Assembly: GCA_020633495.1 (NCBI GenBank) | Contig: JACKDR010000001.1 | Coordinates: forward strand, 496,001 to 560,000 | Length of the DNA: 64,000 nucleotides | From: Kofleriaceae bacterium | GTDB taxonomy: Bacteria; Myxococcota_A; Polyangia; Haliangiales; Haliangiaceae | Direction: 5' to 3' | In this document: in pieces, positions 1 through 8,082 of the stretch | Numbering within the stretch: position 1 is the stretch's first letter | Layout of the letters: each line of letters starts with the position of its first letter | Notes under the pieces: model-generated | Told to the model about the DNA's origin: nothing | The model's database searches: none | The model's input: only the letters and a program-made list of their open reading frames with translations | Position numbers and translations under genes: made by a program

Positions 1-1712
1 GCGAGCAGCTCGCGGCAGCGCTCGATCGCCTCCGCGCCGCCGAGCGAGCCACCGCCGACGGCCTCAGCTTCGCCGAGGCCATGCGCCTGGTCGCCGGGGC
101 GTCCCTCGCGGCTGACGACGCCGCGCCGCCCGAGGCCCGACCGCGCGTGGTGCCGGGCCCGTGGCTGGCCGAGACCCTCGCCGGGCTGCGCGCGCCCGAC
201 GGGCTCGCCGCGATCGAACCTGGCGAGGCGCTGCACGCCCGGCTGCGCCCGTACCAGGAGGTGGGCGTGCGCTGGCTGTATCTGCTGACCCGGCTGGGGC
301 TGGGCGCCTGCCTCGCCGACGACATGGGCCTGGGCAAGACGATCCAGGTGATCGCGCTGCTGCTGGTGTCGCGCCGACCACGCGCCGCCACGCCCCCGAG
401 CCTGCTGGTAGCGCCGGCGTCGCTGCTGGGCAACTGGACCGACGAGCTGGCGCGGTTCGCGCCCGGCCTGCGGGTGCGCATCGCCCACGCCTCGGCGATG
501 CCCGCCGACCGGCTGACCGCCACGACGCCACCGGTGCTGCGCGACGTCGACCTGGTCATCACCAGCTACGGCACCCTGCCGCGGGTGCCGTGGCTGACCG
601 CAGGCTCGTGGGACCTGCTGATCGTCGACGAGGCCCAGGCGATCAAGAACCCGGGCGCGCGCCAGACCCGCGCGATCAAGGCGCTGCGCGCGCGGGCGCG
701 GATCGCGATGACCGGCACGCCGGTCGAGAACCGACTCGGCGACCTGTGGTCGATCTTCGACTTCCTCAACCCGGGGTTGCTGGGCACGGCGCGCCAGTTC
801 ACGACCTTCACCCGCCAGCTCGACGCCGGCGGCTACGGCCCGCTGCGCGCCCTGATCCAGCCGTACGTGCTGCGCCGGCTCAAGTCCGATCGCCGGATCG
901 TCGCCGATCTGCCGGACAAGACCGAGGTGATCGCCTACTGCGGCCTGTCGCCGCGCCAGGCGGCGTTGTACCAGCAGACCGTCGACGAGCTGGGCGGGAC
1001 CCTGCGGCGCGCGAACGGCATGCAGCGCCGCGGCCTCGTGCTGGCGGCGCTGACGCGGCTCAAGCAGATCTGCAACCACCCCGCGCACGGGCTGGCCGGC
1101 GACGACTGGCCCGAGGCCGACAGCGGCAAGCTGGGCCGGGTCCGCGAGCTGGCCGAGGTCGTCGCCGCCAAGCAGGAGCAGCTGCTGGTGTTCACCCAGT
1201 TCCGCGAGGCCACCACGCCACTGGCCGCGCTGCTCGCCAGCGTGTTCGGCCGCGACGGCGCGATCCTTCACGGCGGCACGCCGGTGGCGCAGCGCGCCCG
1301 ACTGGTCCGACGCTTCCAGGACGGCGACGCGCCGTTCTTCGTGCTGTCGCTCAAGGCCGGGGGCACCGGGCTCAACCTGACCGCCGCCGCGCACGTCGTG
1401 CACTTCGATCGGTGGTGGAATCCGGCCGTCGAGGATCAGGCCACCGACCGCGCGTACCGCATCGGCCAGCACCGCAACGTCCTGGTCCACAAGCTGGTGT
1501 GCCGCGGCACCGTCGAGGAGAAGGTCGACGCCCTGATCGCCGGCAAGCGGGCCCTGGCCCGCGAGCTGCTCGAGGGCGACGGCGCCGCGGCGCTCACCGA
1601 GCTGTCCGACGCCGAGCTGATGGACCTGGTCGCGCTCGACCTCGGGCGCGCGATGGTCGAGGGTACCGGCAACGGCGCGGCGGCGAACCGCCGCAAGGAG
1701 CGACGCACATGA
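1..1712 (+). CDS. SNF2-family DEAD/DEAH-box helicase (5' end outside the window)
   Basis: The frame is open from base 3 with no start needed, so the gene begins upstream; the ATG at 81 is internal. This is the catalytic part of a Snf2/Rad54-type ATPase. Visible motifs in order are the Q-like RPYQEVGVRWL, Walker A DDMGLGKT, motif II IVDEAQ, motif III MTGTPVENR, and in the second RecA lobe VFTQFR, LKAGGTGLNL and the arginine-finger region DRAYRIGQ. Family members translocate on double-stranded DNA using ATP; the precise role of bacterial SNF2 proteins is mostly unknown. The stop overlaps the next start (ATGA), so the SWIM protein downstream is probably translationally coupled, an arrangement commonly seen for this pair. 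Function at the family level is firm; the substrate is unknown. Confidence 0.93.
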   Translation, partial: EQLAAALDRLRAAERATADGLSFAEAMRLVAGASLAADDAAPPEARPRVVPGPWLAETLAGLRAPDGLAAIEPGEALHARLRPYQEVGVRWLYLLTRLGLGACLADDMGLGKTIQVIALLLVSRRPRAATPPSLLVAPASLLGNWTDELARFAPGLRVRIAHASAMPADRLTATTPPVLRDVDLVITSYGTLPRVPWLTAGSWDLLIVDEAQAIKNPGARQTRAIKALRARARIAMTGTPVENRLGDLWSIFDFLNPGLLGTARQFTTFTRQLDAGGYGPLRALIQPYVLRRLKSDRRIVADLPDKTEVIAYCGLSPRQAALYQQTVDELGGTLRRANGMQRRGLVLAALTRLKQICNHPAHGLAGDDWPEADSGKLGRVRELAEVVAAKQEQLLVFTQFREATTPLAALLASVFGRDGAILHGGTPVAQRARLVRRFQDGDAPFFVLSLKAGGTGLNLTAAAHVVHFDRWWNPAVEDQATDRAYRIGQHRNVLVHKLVCRGTVEEKVDALIAGKRALARELLEGDGAAALTELSDAELMDLVALDLGRAMVEGTGNGAAANRRKERRT

Positions 1713-2833
1713 GCTGGGGGAGCGGCTACGGATACGGCTGGGCACCGAGCAAGACCGTGGCGCAGCGGCGCGCCGAGGCCGCGCGAGCGATCGCCAAGGC
1801 GGCCACGCGGGGCCGCGCCCTGGCGCCGGTGCGGATCGAAGGCCGCACCATCGCCCGCACGTTCTGGGGCAAGGCCTGGTGCGACAACCTCGAGCGGTAC
1901 CAGGATCTCGCCTACCGGCTCGACCGCGGGCGCAGCTACGTGCGCAGCGGGTCGGTGATCGACCTGCGGATCGGGGAGGGCCGGGTGGAGTCCCAGGTCC
2001 TGGGCAGCGATCGGTACCAGGTGGAGATCGACATCGACCGCCTCGACGCCAAGGTGTGGCGGGCGATCCAGCGCGACTGCGCCGGCAGCATCGGCTCGCT
2101 GGTCGAGCTGCTCGGCGGCGAGCTCTCCGACGCCGTGATGACGCGGCTGTGCGCCGACGGCAAGGGCCTGTTCCCGACGCCGCGGGCGATCCACATGAGC
2201 TGCAGCTGTCCGGACTACGCCACGATGTGCAAGCACGTCGCGGCGACCTTGTACGGCGTCGGCGCCCGGCTCGACGCCGAGCCGTCGATGCTGTTCACGC
2301 TGCGTGGCGTGACCACCGACGATCTGGTCGCCGCCGTGACCCGCGAGCTGCCGGCGGCGAGGCCGGCACGCGGCGGCGCGCGGGTGCTCGACGGCGGCGA
2401 CGACCTGGGCGCGATGTTCGGCATCGACCTCGCGAGCAGCGTCGGCGGGGACGACGCGGGCGACGCGGGCGACGCGGGCGACGCGGGCGACGCGGCGAAG
2501 GGGGCGAAGACGCCGAAGGCCAGGGCCAAGGCCAAGGCCAAGGCCAAGGGCAAGCCCAAGGCCGGGGCCAGGATCGGGACCAAGGCCGCGACCGGGAACA
2601 AGAACGAGGTCGCGGCCAAGACCGCGGCCATGGCCAAGGCCAAGCCCAAGCCCAAGCCCAAGCCCAAGCCCAAGGCCAAGGCCAAGACCAAGCCCAAGAC
2701 CAAGACCAAGACCAAGACCGCGGCCAAGACCAAGACCAAGACCAAGACCGCGGCCGAGACCAAGACCAAGTCCAAGCCCAAAGCCAGGTCCAAGCCCAAG
2801 GCCGCGATCAGGACCAGCGCCCGGCCCCGGTGA
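1709..2833 (+). CDS. SWIM zinc-finger protein with Lys-rich histone-H1-like tail
   Basis: The 374-residue protein starts at the ATG that overlaps the helicase stop. Residues 1-60 are the conserved N-terminus of SWIM partners of SNF2 helicases (FWGKAWCDNLE). The SWIM zinc ligands are visible as C165-x-C167-x6-C174-x-H176 (CSCPDYATMCKH). After about residue 245 the protein becomes low complexity: a short acidic run of DAG repeats, then about 110 residues of KAKAK, KPKPK and KTKTK repeats like the C-terminal tails of histone H1 and bacterial HU/H1-like proteins. By inference the tail binds DNA nonspecifically while the SWIM domain binds DNA or protein alongside the helicase. The tail is encoded by 6-bp direct repeats, so its length may vary between strains. 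Confidence 0.9.
   Translation: MSWGSGYGYGWAPSKTVAQRRAEAARAIAKAATRGRALAPVRIEGRTIARTFWGKAWCDNLERYQDLAYRLDRGRSYVRSGSVIDLRIGEGRVESQVLGSDRYQVEIDIDRLDAKVWRAIQRDCAGSIGSLVELLGGELSDAVMTRLCADGKGLFPTPRAIHMSCSCPDYATMCKHVAATLYGVGARLDAEPSMLFTLRGVTTDDLVAAVTRELPAARPARGGARVLDGGDDLGAMFGIDLASSVGGDDAGDAGDAGDAGDAAKGAKTPKARAKAKAKAKGKPKAGARIGTKAATGNKNEVAAKTAAMAKAKPKPKPKPKPKAKAKTKPKTKTKTKTAAKTKTKTKTAAETKTKSKPKARSKPKAAIRTSARPR
2452..2815 (+). repeat. In-frame coding repeats (9-bp GACGCGGGC, then 6-bp AAGNCC/AAGACC units)
   Basis: Four to five copies of a 9-bp unit encoding Asp-Ala-Gly are followed by a long stretch of 6-bp units encoding Lys-Ala, Lys-Pro and Lys-Thr. All units are multiples of three, so copy-number change would keep the reading frame of the SWIM protein. 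Confidence 0.85.
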
Positions 2834-2952
2834 CGGGCCACGCGCTCGGCGCACCCACACCGGGCACCGGCGCCCGCGCGCAGAGCGGCCCGCTCGTCCG
2901 CAGACGGGCTCGTCGCACCTGCACGGAGACCGCCCCGCGCAGACGCCCGCGC

Positions 2953-3384
2953 TCAGGTCAACGCGCGCTGCATCGCCTCGGCCTGCTCGCGCGTCGCCAT
3001 CCCGAGGTGCAGCCGGTACTTCTTCGCCGCCTGCACGATCAGCAGCGGGTACTCGACGCCGCGGCTGTACGCGGAGCGCAGCTCGACGCCCTTGATCTCG
3101 GCGCGCGCGACGTAGACCGAGTGCTTGTCCTGCGCCACGTAGTCGGCCGGCGTCATCGTCGCCAGCCTGGCCTCGGCGGCCTCGATCTCGCGATCGTAGC
3201 GCTCGGCGATCTTGTCGATCATCTTGCGGGCCAGGGCCCCGGCGACGCCGACCGTGCGCACCTCGCGGGTCGCGTTGCCCGTGCACAGGAGGTACATGCC
3301 GTCACGATCCCAGATCACGGTCCAGGTCCGCGCCCGCGCGATCAGGCCCGGCGGCGTCACGACGCGATCGATGCGCTCGCTCAT
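2953..3384 (-). CDS. Conserved-looking hypothetical protein, 143 aa
   Basis: The frame is open further upstream, but the ATG at 3384 (MSERIDRVV) is chosen because the sequence before it is low-complexity Arg/Gly typical of a non-coding frame. The protein is soluble, mixed alpha/beta and rich in charged residues, with no signal peptide or membrane segment. It starts about 60 bp after the release-factor paralogue on the same strand, so the two may share a transcript. I do not recognise the family. Motif-like stretches are WTVIWDRDGMYLLC and VYVARAEIKGVELR. Confidence 0.6.
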   Translation of the reverse strand: MSERIDRVVTPPGLIARARTWTVIWDRDGMYLLCTGNATREVRTVGVAGALARKMIDKIAERYDREIEAAEARLATMTPADYVAQDKHSVYVARAEIKGVELRSAYSRGVEYPLLIVQAAKKYRLHLGMATREQAEAMQRALT

Positions 3385-3445
3385 CGGCGACGAGTAGAGC
3401 CCACGGCGGCGCGGCGAGCAACGCCCGCCGCGCCGCCGCATCCGC

Positions 3446-4124
3446 TTACCAGTTACCCCGCTCGTAGTCGCGCAGCCGCCAGGTCCGGCCGTCGAGGTGA
3501 TCGACGACGGTCCCGTCCTGGCAGCGCACGGTGCGCCGCTTGTCGGCGCGCTCACCACGGCCGATCTGGGCGCGCCGGTCGCGCGCCCGGGCGTCGGCCA
3601 CCCGCTCCGCCGCCAGCGCGACCAGCCGGGCCCGCAGGATCGCCAGCGCGCGCTCGCGATTGAACAGCTGCGACCGCTCGGACTCGCAGCGGACCCGCAG
3701 CCCGGTCGGCCGGTGCGTCAGTTGCACCGCGCTGTCGGTCTTCTGCAGGTGCTGACCGCCGCTGCCCGAGGCCCGGCACAGCGTCCACTCGAGGTCGGCG
3801 GCGCGCACCTCGACCGCCGCCGGCGCGACCTCGGGCAGGACCGCGACGGTGATGGTGCTCGAGTGCACGCGGCCCCGCTTCTCGGTGGGCGGCACGCGCT
3901 GCCAGCGGTGACCGCCGGCCTCGCCGGCGAACAGCGCCGCCGCGCCGCGCCCCGCGGCGCGGAAGACGATCAGCCCCGGGCGCTCGTCGACGAGCTCGAG
4001 GTCAAAGTCGCCTCCGCTCCCCGAGCTGGCCATAGATGCGCAGCTGCTCGCGCACCAGCAGGCGGGCGTCCGCGCCGCCCTCGGCGGCGCGGATCTCGAC
4101 GATCACGATCTCCTCGTTCGACAT
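3446..4124 (-). CDS. Short RF1-like peptide chain release factor paralogue, expressed through a probable programmed +1 frameshift
   Basis: The ATG at 4124, with AAGGAG 7 nt upstream, opens a 40-codon frame (MSNEEIVIVEIRAAEGGAD) matching the start of the release-factor PCRF domain. It stops at TGA 4004-4002. The next frame continues exactly in register (DLELVDERPG), giving a 225-aa protein. PCRF-like features are AGGHRWQRVPPTE and HSSTITVAVLPE. The catalytic loop SGSGGQ has GGQ at residues 122-124, and ERSQLFNRERAL is the conserved helix after it. The tripeptide region reads PPT (78-80), like the RF1 PxT motif rather than RF2 SPF. Normal RF1/RF2 are about 360 aa, so the N-terminal domain is absent. 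It is not obviously PrfH, which diverges in the PCRF region. A role in ribosome rescue or specialised termination is inferred. Confidence 0.85.
4001..4015 (-). promoter_or_regulatory. RF2-type +1 recoding site (GGAGG - CGA - CTTTGAC)
   Basis: Read on the minus strand, GGAGG (4015-4011) is followed by a 3-nt spacer CGA and then CTT TGA C. This matches the arrangement of the Escherichia coli prfB site, AGGGGG-TAT-CTTTGAC, with the same 3-nt spacing. Slippage of the CTT-decoding tRNA by +1 gives GAC as the next codon, which is precisely where the downstream release-factor homology resumes. Site and spacing are seen directly; recoding itself is inferred. Confidence 0.8.
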
Positions 4125-4504
4125 CACGGATCTCCTTGTTCTCTGCTCGCTTCGCAAACGACTGCCAGGACGCTCGGCCGGTGGGCCGCGTCAAGGCTTG
4201 CGCGAAGGTGCAGACGAGATCGACATGACGAAGAGCTAGCTATCATGGGAGCGCGGGGCGCGCCAGGAGGAAGCGGAGGATGCAGTGCATGGGTGGGTGA
4301 CCTCAGTCCTCCGGACTCATCGTCGCGCGAGTTGGATCTGCTGCCGCGAAGAGAACGTCTTGCTTCGAATCCGGTCCGTCCGTCTCGTCGCTATCGCGGC
4401 TCCCATCCGTCCACAAGCGCGAGAGTCTAAGTTAGTTGATCGAACGTGCTCCAGATCTCGGTTCTTTGTTGCCCGCAACTCGGGTTCGCGGCCAGAATGC
4501 AGGC
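4125..4504. other. Intergenic region between the divergent release-factor paralogue and the three-Cys gene
   Basis: 380 bp with no convincing gene. It holds the AAGGAG ribosome site of the minus-strand gene and must contain the divergent promoters. From about 4320 onward the sequence is less GC-rich than the flanks. Short frames here (up to about 130 codons) show no family resemblance and look accidental. A palindromic AGCTAGCT lies near 4230. Confidence 0.5.
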
Positions 4505-5257
4505 ATGTCGCGGAGTTCCATCGAGTGGACGGACGAGACGTGGAACCCGGTGACCGGGTGCGAGAAGGTCTCGCCTGGCTGCAAACACTGCTACGCGGAA
4601 CGCTTTGCTGAGCGGTTCCGAGGCGTGGACGGTCATCCATACCAGCAGGGCTTCGATCCCCAGCTTCGCCCTGATCGAGTCGAACAACCGCGGGCCTGGA
4701 AGTCACCACGCATGGTGTTCGTGAACAGCATGAGCGACCTATTTGGCGACTTTGTACCTGATTCGTATCTCGCGAAAGTCTTCAGGGTGATGCGAGACAC
4801 GCCGCAGCACACGTACCAGATTCTGACGAAGCGCGCAGAACGCCTGGAGACATGGACGCGTTCGCAGCGCTGGCTCTTGACCGCGTCGAACATATGGCTC
4901 GGCGTATCTGTTGAGGACAGGAAGTACGGCGTTCCGCGGATCGGGCATCTTCAGAAAGCCAATGCCGCCTGTCGGTTTCTCTCTGTCGAGCCGTTGCTGG
5001 AAGGGCTTGGCACTCTCGACCTTGCGAAGATCGACTGGGTAATCGCGGGTGGAGAGAGCGGGCCCGGTGCGCGTCCGATGCAACTCGAATGGGTGCGTAG
5101 CGTCCGCGATCAGTGCATCAAGAAGCGGGTCGCGTTCTTCTTCAAGCAATGGGGGGGCGTCCAGAAACACCGAAGCGGCCGAGTGCTGGACGGTCGAACG
5201 TGGGACGAGATTCCCGAAAGGTCTCGACTAGAACAGTCTCCCCTGGCCGCTCGGTAG
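4505..5257 (+). CDS. Phage Gp37/Gp68 family (DUF5131) three-Cys-motif protein
   Basis: The 250-aa protein starts at the ATG at 4505; the frame extends upstream but family members begin close to the conserved IEWTDETWNPVTGC. The three-cysteine motif CEKVSPGCKHC (about residues 19-29) is followed by YAERFAERF and PRMVFVNSMSDLFGD. The later motifs LSVEPLLE, WVIAGGESGPGARPM and FFFKQWGG are hallmarks of the Gp37/Gp68 family. The Cys cluster and barrel-like pattern suggest a radical-SAM or photolyase-like Fe-S enzyme, but no reaction is established. It converges on, and overlaps by 30 bp at the 3' end, a TcmP gene, its known genomic partner. Codon use is less GC-biased than in neighbouring genes, consistent with horizontal acquisition. 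Confidence 0.9.
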   Translation: MSRSSIEWTDETWNPVTGCEKVSPGCKHCYAERFAERFRGVDGHPYQQGFDPQLRPDRVEQPRAWKSPRMVFVNSMSDLFGDFVPDSYLAKVFRVMRDTPQHTYQILTKRAERLETWTRSQRWLLTASNIWLGVSVEDRKYGVPRIGHLQKANAACRFLSVEPLLEGLGTLDLAKIDWVIAGGESGPGARPMQLEWVRSVRDQCIKKRVAFFFKQWGGVQKHRSGRVLDGRTWDEIPERSRLEQSPLAAR

Positions 5258-6076
5258 CTTGGCGGTGATGCTGTTCCAGATCTTGTCGCCGAGCGAATCC
5301 TTGGACGCGAAGACTAGGTGGTAGAGCACCACCTGTTGCATGTTCTTGATGGACGGGTACGTCACGTCCCCGCGCTCCGGGTAACCGAGCATGGCGAGTT
5401 GGCGGCGAAAGAGTGGAATCAGCAGGCGCACGTCGTCTCCATGGACGATGTCAACACCCCATCTCGAGCGCGGCAGACCCAGGAATCCCTCGAAGCGCTC
5501 GTGCTCGAGGAAGTTGCGCTTCATCGACCCAAGTGGAAAGTGGATAATGAGATCCATCCGGGGAAACGCGGCGAGCTTACGGATCGTCTCGAATTTCAGG
5601 TTACTTGCCCCGAATGGATCGATCAGCGCGACCGCGAACCCGTTGGGTGGGATCTTGCCCACAACCTTGTCAATGGTCTGGTTGCAGTCTCCTCCGATGA
5701 TCGTGACGCGTTTGTCCCCTTCGGTGCGCTTCTGAAGGGCGGCGATGTTCTCCTCATCGATGTCGCACAAGATAATGTCCGTGAAGCCGTGTTCCCGGTG
5801 CGGGATGCTCGTCGCGATGAGGGGACTCCCGTCGATGAACTCCACTGGTTCACGGACGCGGGCCTTCCCTGGACCCGCGAAGAGATCGATCAACGCCGTG
5901 CCACCCGTCCCTTTTGGGGGCATGAATCGCGCACGTACGTTGCGGGTCGCGGCGAGGTAATTGCGCAAATAGTGGTGCTTGTCCTTCGCCCACACTCCCA
6001 CGCACTGGACCGGGAGCTGATCGATCGGATCGACAGCGGCGGTGCAGTTGCCGTTCCTCTTCTCGCACTTCTTCAT
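5228..6076 (-). CDS. tcmP: Three-Cys-motif partner protein TcmP
   Basis: The start at 6076 (MKKCEKRNGNC) is chosen over the upstream start codons at 6100 and 6094 because GGAG lies about 8 nt before it. The 282-aa protein carries the TcmP signature: KHHYLRNYL near the N-terminus, a methyltransferase-like glycine loop ALIDLFAGPGKAR, then DIILCDIDEEN and FAVALIDPFG, followed by LIIHFPLGSMKRN. The name comes from its consistent pairing with Gp37/Gp68 three-Cys proteins, one of which converges on it here. Its biochemical role is unknown; the Rossmann-like features suggest AdoMet or nucleotide binding. Base composition is lower in GC than the surrounding genes. Family assignment is strong; function is open. 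Confidence 0.9.
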   Translation of the reverse strand: MKKCEKRNGNCTAAVDPIDQLPVQCVGVWAKDKHHYLRNYLAATRNVRARFMPPKGTGGTALIDLFAGPGKARVREPVEFIDGSPLIATSIPHREHGFTDIILCDIDEENIAALQKRTEGDKRVTIIGGDCNQTIDKVVGKIPPNGFAVALIDPFGASNLKFETIRKLAAFPRMDLIIHFPLGSMKRNFLEHERFEGFLGLPRSRWGVDIVHGDDVRLLIPLFRRQLAMLGYPERGDVTYPSIKNMQQVVLYHLVFASKDSLGDKIWNSITAKLPSGQGRLF

Positions 6077-6232
6077 GTTGCCCACTCCAGGCATTAGCAT
6101 ACGCCGATGCTATGACTCCGCGCCTCAAATACACACATCACAGCACCGCAGGACAGGAGTCTTCGCATCTGCCACCCGGCGCCGGCACGCTTGGAAGCGG
6201 CCACGCATCACCAGACCGCGCGCCCCCGCCCC

Positions 6233-7594
6233 TCACGCCCTGTGCAGCGCCCGGAGCGCCTCCCTCACCAGCTCCTCGATCGGCCGGCCCACGTGGGCCG
6301 CGCATGCGCTCGCTGCGGCACGGGCGTCGCCGGCCGGAAAGCCCAGCCCCCGCAGCGCCTGCTCGACCTCGGCCAGCGCGCCAGCGCGCCGTTCCGATCG
6401 ATCGCGCTCGGCCGCCGGTCCGCGAGCTGGCGGCGGCGCGGCCGCCGGTGGCGACGTTCCGTACGGGCTCCCGTCGGCGTGCGCGACCTCCAGCGCGCCC
6501 GACGCGGCGCGCTCGATGCGCAGGCGACCCGCGTGGGCCGCGTCGTGATGGCCGCCGCACAGCGACACCAGGTTGGACATCGTGTGTGCGCCGCCGCGGG
6601 CGCGTGGCTGGATGTGGTGCACGTCGACGAAGCGTGACGACCGGCAGCCGGGCACCTGGCAGCGGCCGTGATCCCGCGCGACCACGGCGCGGCGGATCCG
6701 CGGCGGGATCGTCTGCGTTGCCCGGGCGACGGCGCCGCCGTCGACGCGGCCGATCACGGAGGCGTCGCAGCGCGCTCGCTGGCCGACCTCGGGCGGGACC
6801 TCGATGGCGCGCCCGCCGCCGTCCTGGGTGGTGCGCGCGCAGGTCGGACACACGGTCAGCGCGATCTGGTAGGCCGCGCGGCCGCCGGGCCGCGGACCGT
6901 CATCGTCACCATCGCCGCCGTGGCCGCGACCGTCGCCACGGTCGCCGCCGCCGAGCAGGTCGCGACACATCGAGGCCAGCAGATCGTCGTCGCTGACGGC
7001 CTCACCGCGCTCCAGCTCCAGGGCCAGCCGGGCGTCCCGCCACAGCGCGAAGGTCTCGGGGCTGACGTCGATCGACAGCGACCGCCGCACCTGCCCGGGG
7101 TCGACGGGATCGCCAGGCAGGTCGCCCGGGCGTCGCCCGGCGACCATGGCCTCGATCTCGTGCACGGTCTTGCCCGCCGCCGCCGCCAGCCACGCGGCCT
7201 CGGTGTCGTCGCGACCCACGCGGGTCAACTCGCGCACCGCCGAGTACGCGTGGTCGCCGCGGGCCAGGGCGCCGGCGATCTGCGGCAGCGCCTGCAGCGC
7301 GGTCGCGACCCGCAGACGCTCGCGCGCGGCGCGCGGCGCGTAGCCCAGCGTGCGCTCGAGGTACTCGGGCAGCGTCGCGTAGCCGAACCGGCGGTGCAGC
7401 TCGATCCGCTGCGCGTCCACCAGCCATCGGGCTTCGTCGGCGTCGAGCGCTGCACGCCGTCTGGCGACGCCGCGCAGCCTGCGATCGAGCAGGCGCCAGT
7501 CGGCGGCAGTGTCGCGCTCGGTCGGCGAGCCGTGGCCGTGGCCGTGGTTCACCCGCTCGTCGACGTTCTCTCGGTCATCGCTTCGTTCGAACAC
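6233..7594 (-). CDS. HNH endonuclease with DUF222-like N-terminus
   Basis: The GTG at 7594 is preferred: GGGAGG lies 6 nt upstream, and the open frame before it is Arg/Ser-rich noise. The 453-aa product has a helical N-terminal half (ERTLGYAPRAARERLRVATAL, VRELTRV) typical of DUF222-type HNH proteins. A Cys pair (CPTC) comes next, then an HNH domain with CQVPGC, VDVHHIQPRARGG and NLVSLCGGHH. The last 55 residues (LAEVEQALRGLGF) resemble the RuvA C-terminal helical domain. Such proteins are presumed metal-dependent nucleases, often on mobile DNA or in defence contexts; the substrate is unknown. An Asp/Gly/His-rich linker near the middle is low complexity. Confidence 0.88.
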   Translation of the reverse strand: MFERSDDRENVDERVNHGHGHGSPTERDTAADWRLLDRRLRGVARRRAALDADEARWLVDAQRIELHRRFGYATLPEYLERTLGYAPRAARERLRVATALQALPQIAGALARGDHAYSAVRELTRVGRDDTEAAWLAAAAGKTVHEIEAMVAGRRPGDLPGDPVDPGQVRRSLSIDVSPETFALWRDARLALELERGEAVSDDDLLASMCRDLLGGGDRGDGRGHGGDGDDDGPRPGGRAAYQIALTVCPTCARTTQDGGGRAIEVPPEVGQRARCDASVIGRVDGGAVARATQTIPPRIRRAVVARDHGRCQVPGCRSSRFVDVHHIQPRARGGAHTMSNLVSLCGGHHDAAHAGRLRIERAASGALEVAHADGSPYGTSPPAAAPPPARGPAAERDRSERRAGALAEVEQALRGLGFPAGDARAAASACAAHVGRPIEELVREALRALHRA

Positions 7595-8082
7595 TCCACA
7601 CCTCCCTGCGCACGCGCGCACTCCTCGCTTACCACGAGATATTTCGGGCTCCGCTCGTGGCCGCTGCGCCGCGAAGGACGCTCCGACCCTCGAAATCGAG
7701 GTCGAGCCTGGTTTCTGCCGACCTCGGGGAAGACGCCGCGCGTCGGCGGCGATCCGCGAGCGGTCCGGACTTCGCACCGCGATGCCGCCCCGGGATCCGT
7801 CAAGCACAATCGAACCGCGGGTGTCGATTGTCGTCCGACGTCCGGACAGAGGACGTCCGAATCGGCGGATCACGCCGTGCGCCGTTCCCGGTGCTGGCAC
7901 CTACCGAGCTGGAGTGCGGACCCCGGGCTTGATCAACACGTGGTAGCCGCGGTCGGCGGCGTGGTGTTCGGCGGCGTGGTGTTCGGCGGCTTGGTCTGGG
8001 AGCTATCAAGGCACGCCGCCACCGCCCCGCCGCCCCGCCCCGCCCCGGTGACAGCGGTGAGACTTCATGCGATACGAGCGGG
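7595..8082. other. Intergenic region with three degenerate 15-bp tandem repeats
   Basis: 488 bp between the divergent HNH gene and a lipoprotein gene, with no supported coding frame. Three consecutive 15-bp units lie at about 7955-7999: GGCGGCGTGGTGTTC twice, then a variant with TTGGTCTGG. The rest is less GC-biased than coding DNA and must hold the promoters of both flanking genes. No RNA gene was recognised. Confidence 0.5.

Noticed and set aside
2500..2830. Possible CRISPR or mobile repeat at the SWIM gene 3' end
   Set aside because: The repeats are 6-bp and 9-bp in-frame units encoding a Lys/Ala/Pro tail, so they are protein-coding low complexity.
3446..4124. Treating the release-factor gene as a simple pseudogene or assembly error
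   Set aside because: The break lies exactly at CTTTGAC with a correctly spaced Shine-Dalgarno-like GGAGG, and all catalytic motifs after it are intact. Decay or a random base error would be unlikely to produce that arrangement.
4245..4700. Short frames before and antisense to the three-Cys gene
   Set aside because: They show no conserved motifs, overlap the convincing gene or its promoter region, and lack ribosome sites.
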